This document shows, piece by piece, positions 28,994-37,835 of a DNA stretch of 64,000 nucleotides. The DNA comes from Candidatus Zhuqueibacterota bacterium (lineage in GTDB: Bacteria; Zhuqueibacterota; Zhuqueibacteria; Oceanimicrobiales; Oceanimicrobiaceae), in the NCBI GenBank assembly GCA_029262005.1, contig JAJDAG010000086.1:1-64000 (forward strand), read 5' to 3'. The notes beneath the pieces were generated by a model. The model was not told the DNA's origin. It did no database searches and saw only the letters and a list, made by a program, of their open reading frames with translations. Both the position numbers and the translations under genes were made by a program. The stretch's first letter is position 1. Each line of letters begins with the position of its first letter.

Positions 28994-31521
28994 TCATTTT
29001 GCCATTTTGAAACGCAGGGTAACAACGGTTCCTAAACTTTCCTGGCTGTCAATAATAAAATCGCCACCATGCTCGCGCATGTTTTTAAAAACGATGCTTA
29101 GACCCAGTCCTGTGCCGCTTTCCTTGTTTGTGATGTACGGTTCGCCTATTTTGTGCAGAATTTCAGAAGGAATGCCGCATCCGGTGTCGCGGATTTGCAA
29201 CTCGACAAAACTGGTTCCGGCGGAACGTCCTTTATGAAAGAACACCTGAGTCAGCGATGTGCTTACCAAAATTCGTCCCTTTTTGATGAGGCTTTCAAGA
29301 GCGTTGAAGAAAACTGTTTTCAGGGCGAACTCGAATTGTTCCCGGTCAAAAAGGGCTTTTGGCAATTCCTGCTCCAACTGAAATTCCACATGAATGTCGC
29401 GTTGGTGTTCAGGCAGCCATTGTGAAATGAGCTCCGGAGTCAAAATGTTTAGATCGATGGGCTTTGCTTGTGGCGGTTCCAGACTGACGAAACGCATGAA
29501 ACGGTCGCTCACCCGCGTGAGTCGATTCACTTGTGAAATAATGGCCTCGAAATATTCGTCCATCTCTCCATTTGTGCTGTTGCCATTTGTTTTCAAAAGA
29601 TGACGCAGCTCCTCGGTGTTGAGTTTTACCGCTGTGAGAGGGTTCTTGATGCCATGCGCCATCCGCTGTGCCACCGGCGCCCAAGATTTGATCTGCTGTA
29701 AATACGCCTGCTCAATCAAATCCGTCATCTGAATAAAGATGAGTTTTTGCAGTGGCAGGTAAAAAGAATCTAATTGAACGACTTTTTTATTCGGTTCTTC
29801 CGCGAGCGTGACCTGACGGCTTTGCGACCGTTTTTTATCCTTGATTATTTCGGCCAGTGCTGTTTGTAGAGCGAGTTGCTCAGGAATGTAACTGTTAAAC
29901 AAATTTGCAAAATTCAAGCCGTTTTTTAAGCGGCTCTGTACATCCAAAAGTTCTCCCCACTGCGCGCCGATTCTTTCGACTCGTCCATTTTGCCGCAGCA
30001 AAAGCACTTTGTTGAGAACACCGGCCTTTTCCAGGAAGAGAAGCAGCATTCTGCGCCCGTAGCTGCCGTAGAAAAGATTTCCGCTGTAAGCCAGAACACC
30101 GATGCACAATAGAGCAAGGAAACTCCAGAGTACATAAGGTTGTTCCCGGCGCGTTAACAGCGCTGCCAGGGGTTTGGCTGCGAACTCATACAATGTGAAG
30201 CGGTGATACTTTTCATGAGAAAGCAGCTCAGGCATTCGATTGAGAATATACGTTCGTTTTTCTCCTTTAACCAGGTGCACAGAAGAACCTCTGGCTAATT
30301 GCCTATCAAAAACGGGCTTAAGTTCACTGTTCAAGATGTGCAGGCGAAGGTCGCCGGTTATACAAATCACCTCCAGGGCACCATTGCCATCCAGGTCGGC
30401 CGCACCAACAACCTCGACGCTGCCTGCCTTGCCCCGGAAAAAATCAGTGGAGCCGAGTTCATCGTCGAGCGTACAAACCAGACCACTGCTGGTGCCAAGA
30501 ATGAGTTCTGCCTTACCGTCCATATCCAAATCATGCAGCAGTCTCAGGTTGATATCGGCCCAAGCAGTGAGCCACTCGCCGATTCCCTTTTGTTTCAAGA
30601 TGCTGCCATTAGTCCGGTCCAGGAGCATAATTTCATCCTGAGCTTTGTCGATTTGGCGCAAACTGAAACAGTATGTGATGATTTCCGGTTTACCGTCGCC
30701 GGTCATATCACCCACATCGATGTGGCCGCCGGTAAAAAAGCCGCCTACGGCCCGTTTCCAGCGCAAACTGCCATCATAATTCAACAAAAATACATAGCTG
30801 CTGTCATCGCTGATGCCGTTCCACTCAGCGCCATTATCTGGAGCGTAGGTACCGACTGCGATCTCCTGCTTACCATCTAGGTCAATGTCTTCAATGATGA
30901 CGTTTCTGACCTGCGGCCCAAAAATAAACTCCCATTCGATGTACCCTGTTGCCATATTAACAGCCATCAAACCTCTTTTGACGGCATCTTTTCCGCTCTT
31001 GATAGCGAACACTGCCAGTGATTTATTATTTTCGTAGTCAATGTTTCCGATAGAAGCAAGGGAGAGGTCCAGGACACCGTTTGGTTCCACATCCGTTCCG
31101 GTAAATTCGAAAAAGGCCTTATCGATTCTTGGCTTCCCAAAGACTGTTCCAAAGCGCCAACGGTCAAAAGTGACTTTATTAGGGGTGATATGCTGGATTA
31201 CAACCTCCGCAGTATCAATTGTACTGGTTTCGATAGGGAATAAGGATGAAACCGGGAGCCAAGCTTGTTTACGCTATGCAAAGTACTTGCGCCCTTTGAG
31301 TCCAGGATATCCATTTGCTCGCCAAGATCCATGATGAGTTCGTCTGCACCGTCGCCGTTGATATCGAAACCTTGCACAGAGAAATAAGGATCATCCCAGA
31401 GTGTTTTTAACTGATATTTTGACTCTTCGGCTGGAGGTGGCGAACCGCAGGCAGTGAGTCCCCATAACACGAGACTCGTTTGCAGATAAAACGACCAGAT
31501 TTTGTAAGCAGTCTTGAACAT
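28994..31521 (-). pseudogene. Sensor histidine kinase with periplasmic FG-GAP repeats, split by a frameshift
   Basis: Two adjoining frames read as one gene. The 5' part (31521-31198) has a signal sequence with LTAC and an FG-GAP unit (DINGDGADELI). The 3' part (28994 to about 31270) continues with further FG-GAP units (DIDLDGKQEIAVG, DMTGDGKPEIITY, DLDMDGKAELILG, DLDGNGALEVICI), a membrane segment (VLWSFLALLCIGVLAYSG), the H-box RMAHGIKNPLTAV, and N and G boxes (DTGCGIPS, GTGLGLSI). The 3' frame stays open upstream of its first GTG as far as a TAG near 31274. One extra base in the TTT run at 31268-31270 would join the frames and read through. The partner is the NtrC-type regulator immediately downstream. 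It may be a real mutation, phase variation or a sequence error; translation of only the 3' part from GTG at 31090 would give 698 aa. Confidence 0.8.
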
Positions 31522-31683
31522 TCCGTTGAACTCTTTGCTACGTCTGGTTGTTTGCTTACGAATGGCTTTGAAACAGAATTTCTTGTACCGGGGACTTGCT
31601 GCGAAAGATAAGGCAAAATCGAAATATTGTCAAGGAGAATGGACAAATATATCCGAATTACTGAACTTTGGTTAAAGGAGGAC

Positions 31684-31749
31684 CGGAGTGCAACACTTCA
31701 GCGTTGCGATGTTCTGTAAGACAAAGCAAAACTAAAGTTTTGCACTCCG
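31684..31749. repeat. Cruciform-type palindromic element with two inner hairpins (repeat copy 2)
   Basis: The outer arms CGGAGTGCAA (31684-31693) and TTGCACTCCG (31740-31749) are a perfect 10-bp inverted repeat. Inside are a hairpin at 31690-31707 (GCAAC/GTTGC) and a second at 31726-31743 (GCAAAACT/AGTTTTGC, 2-base loop). The inner hairpins overlap the outer arms, so alternative folds compete. The first hairpin with its GGAGTG start belongs to the same family as 28931-28953. It lies between the sensor kinase and kbl genes. Confidence 0.75.
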
Positions 31750-31770
31750 AGGTTCGTCACGCCTGAATAT

Positions 31771-32946
31771 TTACAACAACCCCATTCCCCTGCCTACTTT
31801 CTCAAACACACCAAGCGCAAAATCCAAATCCTCGCGCGAATGAGTGGCTGAATTCATCACACGAATGCGATCCTTGCCTTTTGGCACTGTGGGAAAACTG
31901 ATTGCCATGCCGAAAATACCATTCTCAAACAAGTTGCGGCTGAATGCCTTTGCCTTGTTCGGGTCGCCGATCATGACCGGTGTAATAGGTGTGACTGTAA
32001 CGCCAAGATCAAAACCCAAGTCCCGCAACTTTTGTTGAAAATATTTTGAGTTATTCCATAGCTTCTCCACCAACTCACCGGTATCATTCAAAATATCCAC
32101 GGCTTTGATGCACGCAGCCACGTCTGCCGGCGTCACGGCGCTGGAAAACAAAAATGGTCGGGCGCGCTGGCGCAAGAAATCCACGATCTTTTTCTTACCG
32201 GAAACAAACCCGCCAACAACGCCAAACGCCTTGGAAAGTGTGCCGATTTCAATATCCACCTGGCCATGCAAACCAAAATGATCCACAATGCCGCGACCGG
32301 CATTTCCCATCACGCCTTCGCCGTGGGCGTCATCAACCATCACCATGGCGTTATGTTTTTGTGCCACTTCAACCAACTCAGGCAGCAATGCAATATCGCC
32401 GTCCATGCTGAAGACGCCATCAGTAATAACCAATTTTCGGCGGGCTCCGGCATGTTCTTTGAGGCGTTCTTCCAGAGAATTCGCATCGCAATGAGAAAAA
32501 CGTACTGTTTTTGCCTTTGATAAACGGCAGGCATCAATGATACTGGCGTGGTTCAATTCATCAGAAAAAATAACATCATCGGCAGCCATCAAAGTCGGAA
32601 CGGTAGCAACGTTGGCATTAAAGCCGGACTGAAAAGAAATCGACGCTTCGACTTTCTTAAAAGCAGCCAACTTTTCTTCCAGTTCATTATGCAGTGACAT
32701 GGTGCCGGCGATGCTGCGCACAGCGGCTGGTCCAACCCCAAACTCTTCGATGGCCGCTTGCGCCGCTTTTTTTAAAGCCGGGTGATTGGCAAAGCCGAGA
32801 TAGTTGTTGGCGCACATGTTCAGCACTTTCCTGCCATCCACTTTTATCCAGGCACCCTGGGCCGTGCCGATGGTTCTGATGGTATTAAAAAGCCCTTGCT
32901 CATTAAGTTGTGCAAGCTCATTGTCGAGAAAACTCAAATCTGCCAT
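31771..32946 (-). CDS. kbl: Glycine C-acetyltransferase (2-amino-3-ketobutyrate CoA ligase)
   Basis: 391 aa, close to the family's usual 395-400. It is a fold-type I PLP enzyme of the alpha-oxoamine synthase family. The PLP-binding Lys is K239 in GTLSKAFG; the cofactor-stacking and Asp-His region is [12 protein letters not shown]; the N-terminus has [12 protein letters not shown]. These match Kbl more closely than BioF or HemA, though family members are hard to separate by eye. It cleaves 2-amino-3-ketobutyrate with CoA to glycine and acetyl-CoA in threonine breakdown, or runs the reverse reaction. No threonine dehydrogenase gene is nearby. GGAGGA lies 9 bases before the ATG. It is 47 bases downstream of the flavoprotein gene and probably in its operon. 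Confidence 0.88.
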   Translation of the reverse strand: MADLSFLDNELAQLNEQGLFNTIRTIGTAQGAWIKVDGRKVLNMCANNYLGFANHPALKKAAQAAIEEFGVGPAAVRSIAGTMSLHNELEEKLAAFKKVEASISFQSGFNANVATVPTLMAADDVIFSDELNHASIIDACRLSKAKTVRFSHCDANSLEERLKEHAGARRKLVITDGVFSMDGDIALLPELVEVAQKHNAMVMVDDAHGEGVMGNAGRGIVDHFGLHGQVDIEIGTLSKAFGVVGGFVSGKKKIVDFLRQRARPFLFSSAVTPADVAACIKAVDILNDTGELVEKLWNNSKYFQQKLRDLGFDLGVTVTPITPVMIGDPNKAKAFSRNLFENGIFGMAISFPTVPKGKDRIRVMNSATHSREDLDFALGVFEKVGRGMGLL

Positions 32947-32993
32947 TATTTTTGTTCCTCCAAATTAACAAAAACCATAGATTAGACTTCACT

Positions 32994-34367
32994 TTATTTT
33001 CTTAGCTTTCCACGTGCCGCGTTCACCGCCACAAGCACCGGATCCCACACCGGCGAAAACGGCGGTGCGTAACTCAAATCCAGGTGCGCAATATCCTCTA
33101 ACTTCATTTTGTTCGAAAGCGCGGTGGCAAAAACATCAATGCGTTTGCTGACGCCGTTTTTGCCGGCCATTTGCGCACCGAGAAGATGGCCGCTGCGCTT
33201 GTCAAAAACTACACAAATCGTAATCGGCTCAGCAGATTGATAATAGCCCGCTTTTGACATTACCCGGACCGTTGTCGCGTCGGCATAAAAACCAGCCCGT
33301 GTTGCTGCCTGCAAGTTCAACCCGGTCCTGGCAATCTCGAGGTCAAACAGCTTAAAAACAGCCGTGCCCACAACGCCGCGGAAGCGCGCTGTGCCACCAC
33401 CGATATTTTCGCCAACCACCCTGCCCTGCTTGTTGGCCGTGGTTCCGAGCGGAAAATAATCCGGTTTGCCGGATACCAGATTTCTTACTTCAACACAGTC
33501 ACCGGCAGCAAAAATATTCGACGCGCTGGTCTGCATTTTCCAATCGACTGCAATGGCGCCGGTGCTTCCCAACCGCAGACCGGCTTTTGCAGCAAGCTCG
33601 GTATTCGGCTGTACGCCCGCGCTGATAAGAACGAGATCAGCCGGTATTTTTTGCCCACTCTTCAATGTGACTTTTCGCACGGCACCACACTGGCCACAAC
33701 AAATTTCCGTGGCCACTTGATTTACAAAAACATCAACCTTATTCCCAGCCAACTCAGCAGCAGCCAACTCGGCCATTTGCGGCTCAAAACCAGGTAAAAT
33801 CCGCGATTGCTTTTCGATAATTGAGGTTGAAATTCCCCGTCGACAGAAGGCCTCAGCCATTTCCAGGGCAATGTAACCACCCCCGATGAGCGCAGCGCTG
33901 CGAGGCCGCTCCTGGTCAACAAACTGTTTGATGCGTATGCCATCGGCAAGCGTACGCAGGGTAAACACTTGCTGATTTTCTCTGCCTGAAATGGTCGGCA
34001 GGAAGGGTCGACCGCCGGCAGCAATCAAGAGCTTATCATAGTGAAAAGCGACTTCCTTACCCGTACTCAGCATCACGGCAGTCACCCTGCGCTGCACAGG
34101 ACTGATGTCTACAACCTCGTGCTGAGTAAGAACATCTATGCCGCGTTTTGCACGAAACTCATCCGGAGTAATGCTCACAAGTTCCGAATGATGCCGCACC
34201 TGATCGGCAACATAATAGGGTATGCCACAGGCACTGTAAGAAACATGTGATGTTTTTTCAAGAGCCAGAACCTGTAGGTGCGAATTCATCCGCCTGGCCT
34301 TACTGGCAGCACTCATGCCGGCAGCGTTGCCGCCAATAACAATCAGTCGCTCTTCACGCGTTTTCAA
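32994..34367 (-). CDS. CoA-disulfide reductase-like FAD/NAD(P)H oxidoreductase
   Basis: About 457 aa from the chosen TTG at 34365-34367. That start has AGGTG about 9 bases upstream and begins just before the first FAD-binding strand (RLIVIGGNAAGMSAASKARR); the longer open frame overlaps the upstream gene. The single redox Cys of the CoA-disulfide reductase/NADH oxidase group is present in SYSACGIPYY. A second Rossmann motif (SAALIGGGYIALEMAEAF), the FAD-contact IFAAGDC and a C-terminal dimerisation domain (SYAPPFSPVWDP) follow. No rhodanese domain is fused. It likely reduces CoA disulfide or related thiols with NAD(P)H in the cytosol. It is tightly coupled to the Cys-rich membrane protein gene upstream. 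Confidence 0.85.
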   Translation of the reverse strand: MKTREERLIVIGGNAAGMSAASKARRMNSHLQVLALEKTSHVSYSACGIPYYVADQVRHHSELVSITPDEFRAKRGIDVLTQHEVVDISPVQRRVTAVMLSTGKEVAFHYDKLLIAAGGRPFLPTISGRENQQVFTLRTLADGIRIKQFVDQERPRSAALIGGGYIALEMAEAFCRRGISTSIIEKQSRILPGFEPQMAELAAAELAGNKVDVFVNQVATEICCGQCGAVRKVTLKSGQKIPADLVLISAGVQPNTELAAKAGLRLGSTGAIAVDWKMQTSASNIFAAGDCVEVRNLVSGKPDYFPLGTTANKQGRVVGENIGGGTARFRGVVGTAVFKLFDLEIARTGLNLQAATRAGFYADATTVRVMSKAGYYQSAEPITICVVFDKRSGHLLGAQMAGKNGVSKRIDVFATALSNKMKLEDIAHLDLSYAPPFSPVWDPVLVAVNAARGKLRK

Positions 34368-34377
34368 ATTCAAATTC

Positions 34378-34761
34378 TCACCTGAAAAAGTACGGATACC
34401 GATCCAGCACCTTAAAAACATAACCGTGGACAACGGCCAAAACAATAAAGGCCAACAATCCAACCAGCAGCAAACCGAAGAAACCGAGACTGCGTTTTTT
34501 GTAGAAATGGTAAATTGATAAGCCCTGTCCGAGAAAAACCAGCACGAATGGCAAAACCATCAACACCGGGTTGCGTGCCTCACACCAGGGACAATGCGGC
34601 ACCCCTGCTACATTGATGTTGCAATAATCAACAGCGCCGGCCCAGAACGGCTTGCAACCGCATTTGTACATCAAATCACAAAATGGGAGCAAAAAAATAG
34701 CCGTGACTGCAAATGAAATAAGCAGAACGGCCAACAGCTTAAAGGGCACCTGGAAAATCAT
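34378..34761 (-). CDS. Small Cys-rich membrane protein with CPWC motif
   Basis: 127 aa, not recognised. It has three or four hydrophobic segments (about 5-27, 65-82 and 92-112). Between the first and second is a loop with five cysteines: CDLMYKCGCKP, DYCNINV and HCPWCEARNP. A CxxC pair in a loop facing one membrane side suggests disulfide exchange or metal/heme binding, and the next gene encodes a disulfide-reductase-like enzyme. The stop lies within about 10 bases of the start of that gene, so translation is probably coupled. Function is unknown; a thiol-redox link is inferred from context only. Confidence 0.7.
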   Translation of the reverse strand: MIFQVPFKLLAVLLISFAVTAIFLLPFCDLMYKCGCKPFWAGAVDYCNINVAGVPHCPWCEARNPVLMVLPFVLVFLGQGLSIYHFYKKRSLGFFGLLLVGLLAFIVLAVVHGYVFKVLDRYPYFFR

Positions 34762-35022
34762 AATCGAGCATTACTTCTGTCTTTTGAGTCGTTCTAGTTT
34801 CGTTTAGAATGCTACCCGATACAACAACTTCAAACTCTAATTGTTTTACTATTCTTTGTAAGACAAGATGCTGCTTGTTGTCCAGGAAATTGCTTGACTC
34901 AAAGAATCTGAAAGTTGCCACAGCCCTGTTTGATGGCCGTACTAAAACGCCAAAAAACCATCACTCGACTGACCAATTATATAAATGTTTGCCGCCATTG
35001 TCAACGAATTTCTTGAGCGAAC

Positions 35023-35049
35023 AAAAAAGCCCCGGCCGCATGCCGGGGC
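35023..35049 (-). terminator. Rho-independent terminator
   Basis: The stem GCCCCGG/CCGGGGC (35029-35035 and 35043-35049) has a 7-base loop and on the minus strand is followed by six Ts. It sits 37 bases after the stop of the small exported-protein gene and separates that gene from the Cys-rich membrane protein gene. The rest of the 324-base gap (34762-35085) shows nothing else. Confidence 0.9.
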
Positions 35050-35085
35050 ACAAGAAACTGCCGTCAAACAATCAAGAAATGAAAA

Positions 35086-35457
35086 TTACAATGGGTTGAT
35101 TATATTATACTTACGGAATGACAATAAATTGAAGACAAAGGTCGTGTTCCGGGATAAGGAGGTTCTGAAATCATAACACCGATGCTCAGGATTTTTCGAC
35201 GATGTATCATACTTGAAAAGCAATGATAACGGCATTTTGTAACTCAACAGGTCCGCCCTGAATGATGCCGGCGTCAGACCTGATGCTTCTGTTGCTATAC
35301 TGTAAATGCTCTGGTCCGCTACCGAGAAATTCGACGAGTCGATATGGGTTGACTCAACCTCTCTATCCACGCCTTTTGACTGCGCCGACGCGACTGAGAC
35401 TAAAAGAAGTGCTAGCAAAAAGACCCTGATTGTCAAACTTGTTTTTCTCGTTTTCAT
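35086..35457 (-). CDS. Small exported hypothetical protein
   Basis: 123 aa, not recognised. It begins with a clear signal peptide (MKTRKTSLTIRVF, hydrophobic core, SVASAQS cleavage site). The mature part has no motif I know. Its 3' end is followed by a strong terminator, and the next gene upstream ends only 61 bases away, which supports a real gene at the end of an operon. There is no clear Shine-Dalgarno. The C-terminal part is low in structure and may be altered. Confidence 0.55.
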   Translation of the reverse strand: MKTRKTSLTIRVFLLALLLVSVASAQSKGVDREVESTHIDSSNFSVADQSIYSIATEASGLTPASFRADLLSYKMPLSLLFKYDTSSKNPEHRCYDFRTSLSRNTTFVFNLLSFRKYNIINPL

Positions 35458-35518
35458 AAGAACGCACCGTCCAATTTTGCAAGATAAAACACCGGTTGAA
35501 ATCGAATTATTCCTGGCA

Positions 35519-36898
35519 TCACTTCACACCGTTCGTCCACTTACTGTTTTTCTGCATAACTTTCTCAATTTCAGACACAGTCCTGGGGGCCTTGTGCGAC
35601 AGCAGTTTGTAGCCATCTTCAGTCACCAGTACATCGTCTTCAATCCTGACGCCGATGTTCCAGTACTTTTTATCCACGGGCGCGCCCTCTTTAATGTAAA
35701 TTCCCGGCTCAACTGTAATCACCATCCCGGGCTGCAGTGGCCCGCGGTCCCCGATATCGTGGGTATCCAGGCCAAGGTAGTGGCTTGTTCCATGGTTGAA
35801 GTATTTAGCATAGCCTGCCTTCTCAATTACGGCTTTCGCGGTTTTATGGACATCCCTAAAAGGCAAGCCAGGTTTGATTACCTCCATGGCTGCATTTTGT
35901 GCCCGCAGCACAATTTCATAAATCTCTTGTTGCTCTTTTGTGAATTTGCCATTAGCGGGAATGGTACGTGTTACATCAGCGGAGTAACCGTGATATTCAG
36001 CGCCAATATCCATAACAATCATGTCGTGCTTTTCAACCTTTCTTCTATTTGTCGAATAATGCAGCACAGTCGAATTAGGGCCGGCACCGATAATTGAGGG
36101 AAACGCGGGGTACTCAGAACCCCGATCCTTGAAAACATACTCAATGGCCGCCTCAAGCTGATATTCGTAAATACCCGGTTTAGAACGGCGCATGGCTTCA
36201 AGATGGGCCAGACAGGTTATATCGATTGCCTTTTGCATGCGAGCAAGTTCGGCCCGTGACTTGATTTGGCGTAAAGGCCGAATCAGCTCTTTTGGTGACT
36301 TGACATTTAACCCGGTGAATTTGTCACGAAGCCACTTCTTGCTTTTTTGAGAAATAAAGTAACGTTCACCTGTAATACTTTCCAACAAAAACTCAACGGG
36401 AAAAGCATAATAAAGCAACTCTTTTCCTTCAAGTAATTGTTGGGCCAATTCACCAAATGTGTCATAGCTTCTGACCACCTCAATTGCGAGTTGCTCCTGA
36501 ACCTGCTCGGGTGTAATGGTTTCTCCGGTGACTGCGGCTCTCCTGGGATTGGACTTCGGCACGAAAACAATCTCCCGGGTTGACACACCGGAAACTTCCT
36601 CGGCGTTCTTTAACAGCAGCAATGCCGTCCGTGCATCAACGATACCGGTCAGATAGAAGAGATCGTTTGCCTGACGGTATTCATACTCAACATCATTTGA
36701 TCTTGTTTTTAATGCAGCGGCATGAAAAATAGCGATAGAATTTTCAGGCATCAATTCTAGCACAGCGGCGCGCCGTTGCGCATAAACCTCAGCAGAAAAC
36801 CGGGCATTCTCCTCTGCACGAACATTGATTGAAAGCACAAAAAGGATAAGCCAAACAATGACGGCTTTATCAAAACGAAATTTTTCTTTCAGCATCAC
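35519..36898 (-). CDS. Exported Xaa-Pro aminopeptidase (M24B)
   Basis: 459 aa. A signal peptide (about 1-28, ending NVRAEE) precedes the creatinase-type N-terminal domain (about 30-180) and the pita-bread catalytic domain (about 215-445). The metal ligands of M24B peptidases are visible: two Asp in MDIGAEYHGYSADVTRT, the His in HYLGLDTHDIG, and Glu in TVEPGIY and RIEDDVLVT. It should remove N-terminal residues preceding proline, here outside the cytoplasm. The start is GTG at 36896-36898 or the next ATG. The upstream gene's stop overlaps this start, so the two are translationally coupled. Confidence 0.92.
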   Translation of the reverse strand: MMLKEKFRFDKAVIVWLILFVLSINVRAEENARFSAEVYAQRRAAVLELMPENSIAIFHAAALKTRSNDVEYEYRQANDLFYLTGIVDARTALLLLKNAEEVSGVSTREIVFVPKSNPRRAAVTGETITPEQVQEQLAIEVVRSYDTFGELAQQLLEGKELLYYAFPVEFLLESITGERYFISQKSKKWLRDKFTGLNVKSPKELIRPLRQIKSRAELARMQKAIDITCLAHLEAMRRSKPGIYEYQLEAAIEYVFKDRGSEYPAFPSIIGAGPNSTVLHYSTNRRKVEKHDMIVMDIGAEYHGYSADVTRTIPANGKFTKEQQEIYEIVLRAQNAAMEVIKPGLPFRDVHKTAKAVIEKAGYAKYFNHGTSHYLGLDTHDIGDRGPLQPGMVITVEPGIYIKEGAPVDKKYWNIGVRIEDDVLVTEDGYKLLSHKAPRTVSEIEKVMQKNSKWTNGVK

Positions 36899-37734
36899 GG
36901 CATCAATTCCATTTTTGTTTCTATTGTTTGTGAAGTTGGGATGACCATGGTTTGTTGTCCGGTCACGGCGATGGTCATTTCAATATCAATCGCGTTTTGC
37001 ATTCCCACCAGAATACCAGCCGTCGGCTCAAAGTGAATGATTCCTTCGATGTCACCATCGCCCTCAAGAAAAAAAGACATCCCACGCATAGAACCCTCTC
37101 CTGTCAGCTCGATCTCACCCTTAACAGCCATCTTAAGACAATTATGGCCGGCTAGCAGTTCTTCGCCCAGCAGCGTGAAATCAACCTTCATTTTTCGGAT
37201 GGTTTGGCCGCCGCGGGTGTGCGTGGTATCAATATCGCTGAGCTGAACGGTAGCGCCGGTTTCCAGCGGTTGCCCGGGAAGGTTCGGCAAAAATTCCTGC
37301 TCAGAGGAAAAGCCGGGCATGAACCCGGGCACAAGAAATGTATCGATCTCCACTGAGGCCAACTGGTCGCCATTGGGAGCAAGGAGTTTTCGAATCTGCT
37401 TGCCCACAAGACCGTCCGGGTTACTCAACGTCGAATCAACTTGCATTGATTGCACTGTGATTTCAAGCGCTTCAATTTCAAGTATAATTTCAAGATTGTC
37501 ATTCTTGTCATAACCCTGCAAACTCGCTTTTGTAATGCCGGAAAAAGAAGATTTGCTTTCAAATTCAGAGCCCATCACTTCCTGCAGCGCCAAAATCCGG
37601 GTATCGGTCTTGTATCTGAGTGCAGCGCCTTGTTCCATTTTGTATTTGCAAACATATTTCTCCTTGGCCGAAACTGGAGCCCAGGCCAACAAGAGCAAGG
37701 CAAACCACAGGCTAAAAAACCAGTTCATGTTCAT
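36895..37734 (-). CDS. Exported protein of unknown function
   Basis: About 279 aa from the ATG at 37734, which has GGAGA at good spacing (an ATG six codons upstream lacks one). A signal peptide (NWFFSLWFALLLL, cleavage near PVSAKE) is followed by a beta-rich mature protein with repeated short strands (LEIILEIEALEITVQSMQ, MKVDFTLLGEELLAGHNCLK, IEGIIHFEPTAGILVGMQ). The layout resembles periplasmic beta-sandwich proteins of the DUF6263 kind, but I cannot confirm this. It overlaps the aminopeptidase start by four bases, so both are probably exported and made together. Confidence 0.75.
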   Translation of the reverse strand: MNMNWFFSLWFALLLLAWAPVSAKEKYVCKYKMEQGAALRYKTDTRILALQEVMGSEFESKSSFSGITKASLQGYDKNDNLEIILEIEALEITVQSMQVDSTLSNPDGLVGKQIRKLLAPNGDQLASVEIDTFLVPGFMPGFSSEQEFLPNLPGQPLETGATVQLSDIDTTHTRGGQTIRKMKVDFTLLGEELLAGHNCLKMAVKGEIELTGEGSMRGMSFFLEGDGDIEGIIHFEPTAGILVGMQNAIDIEMTIAVTGQQTMVIPTSQTIETKMELMP

Positions 37735-37835
37735 TCTTTTTTCTCCATTCACTATTAGCAGATTATAATAAAATCACTGAAATCTTGCCAGGCAGTCGCT
37801 GGCCTTGAACCACGGGAACAATAAAAAAAGCCATC

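Noticed and set aside
31407-31646. Leftward 79-codon frame at the start of the sensor kinase gene
   Set aside because: It overlaps the lipobox-bearing frame that joins the FG-GAP units and has no signal or domain of its own.
35306-36097. Rightward 263-codon frame opposite the aminopeptidase
   Set aside because: It is antisense to conserved catalytic motifs of the M24B peptidase and shows no domain.
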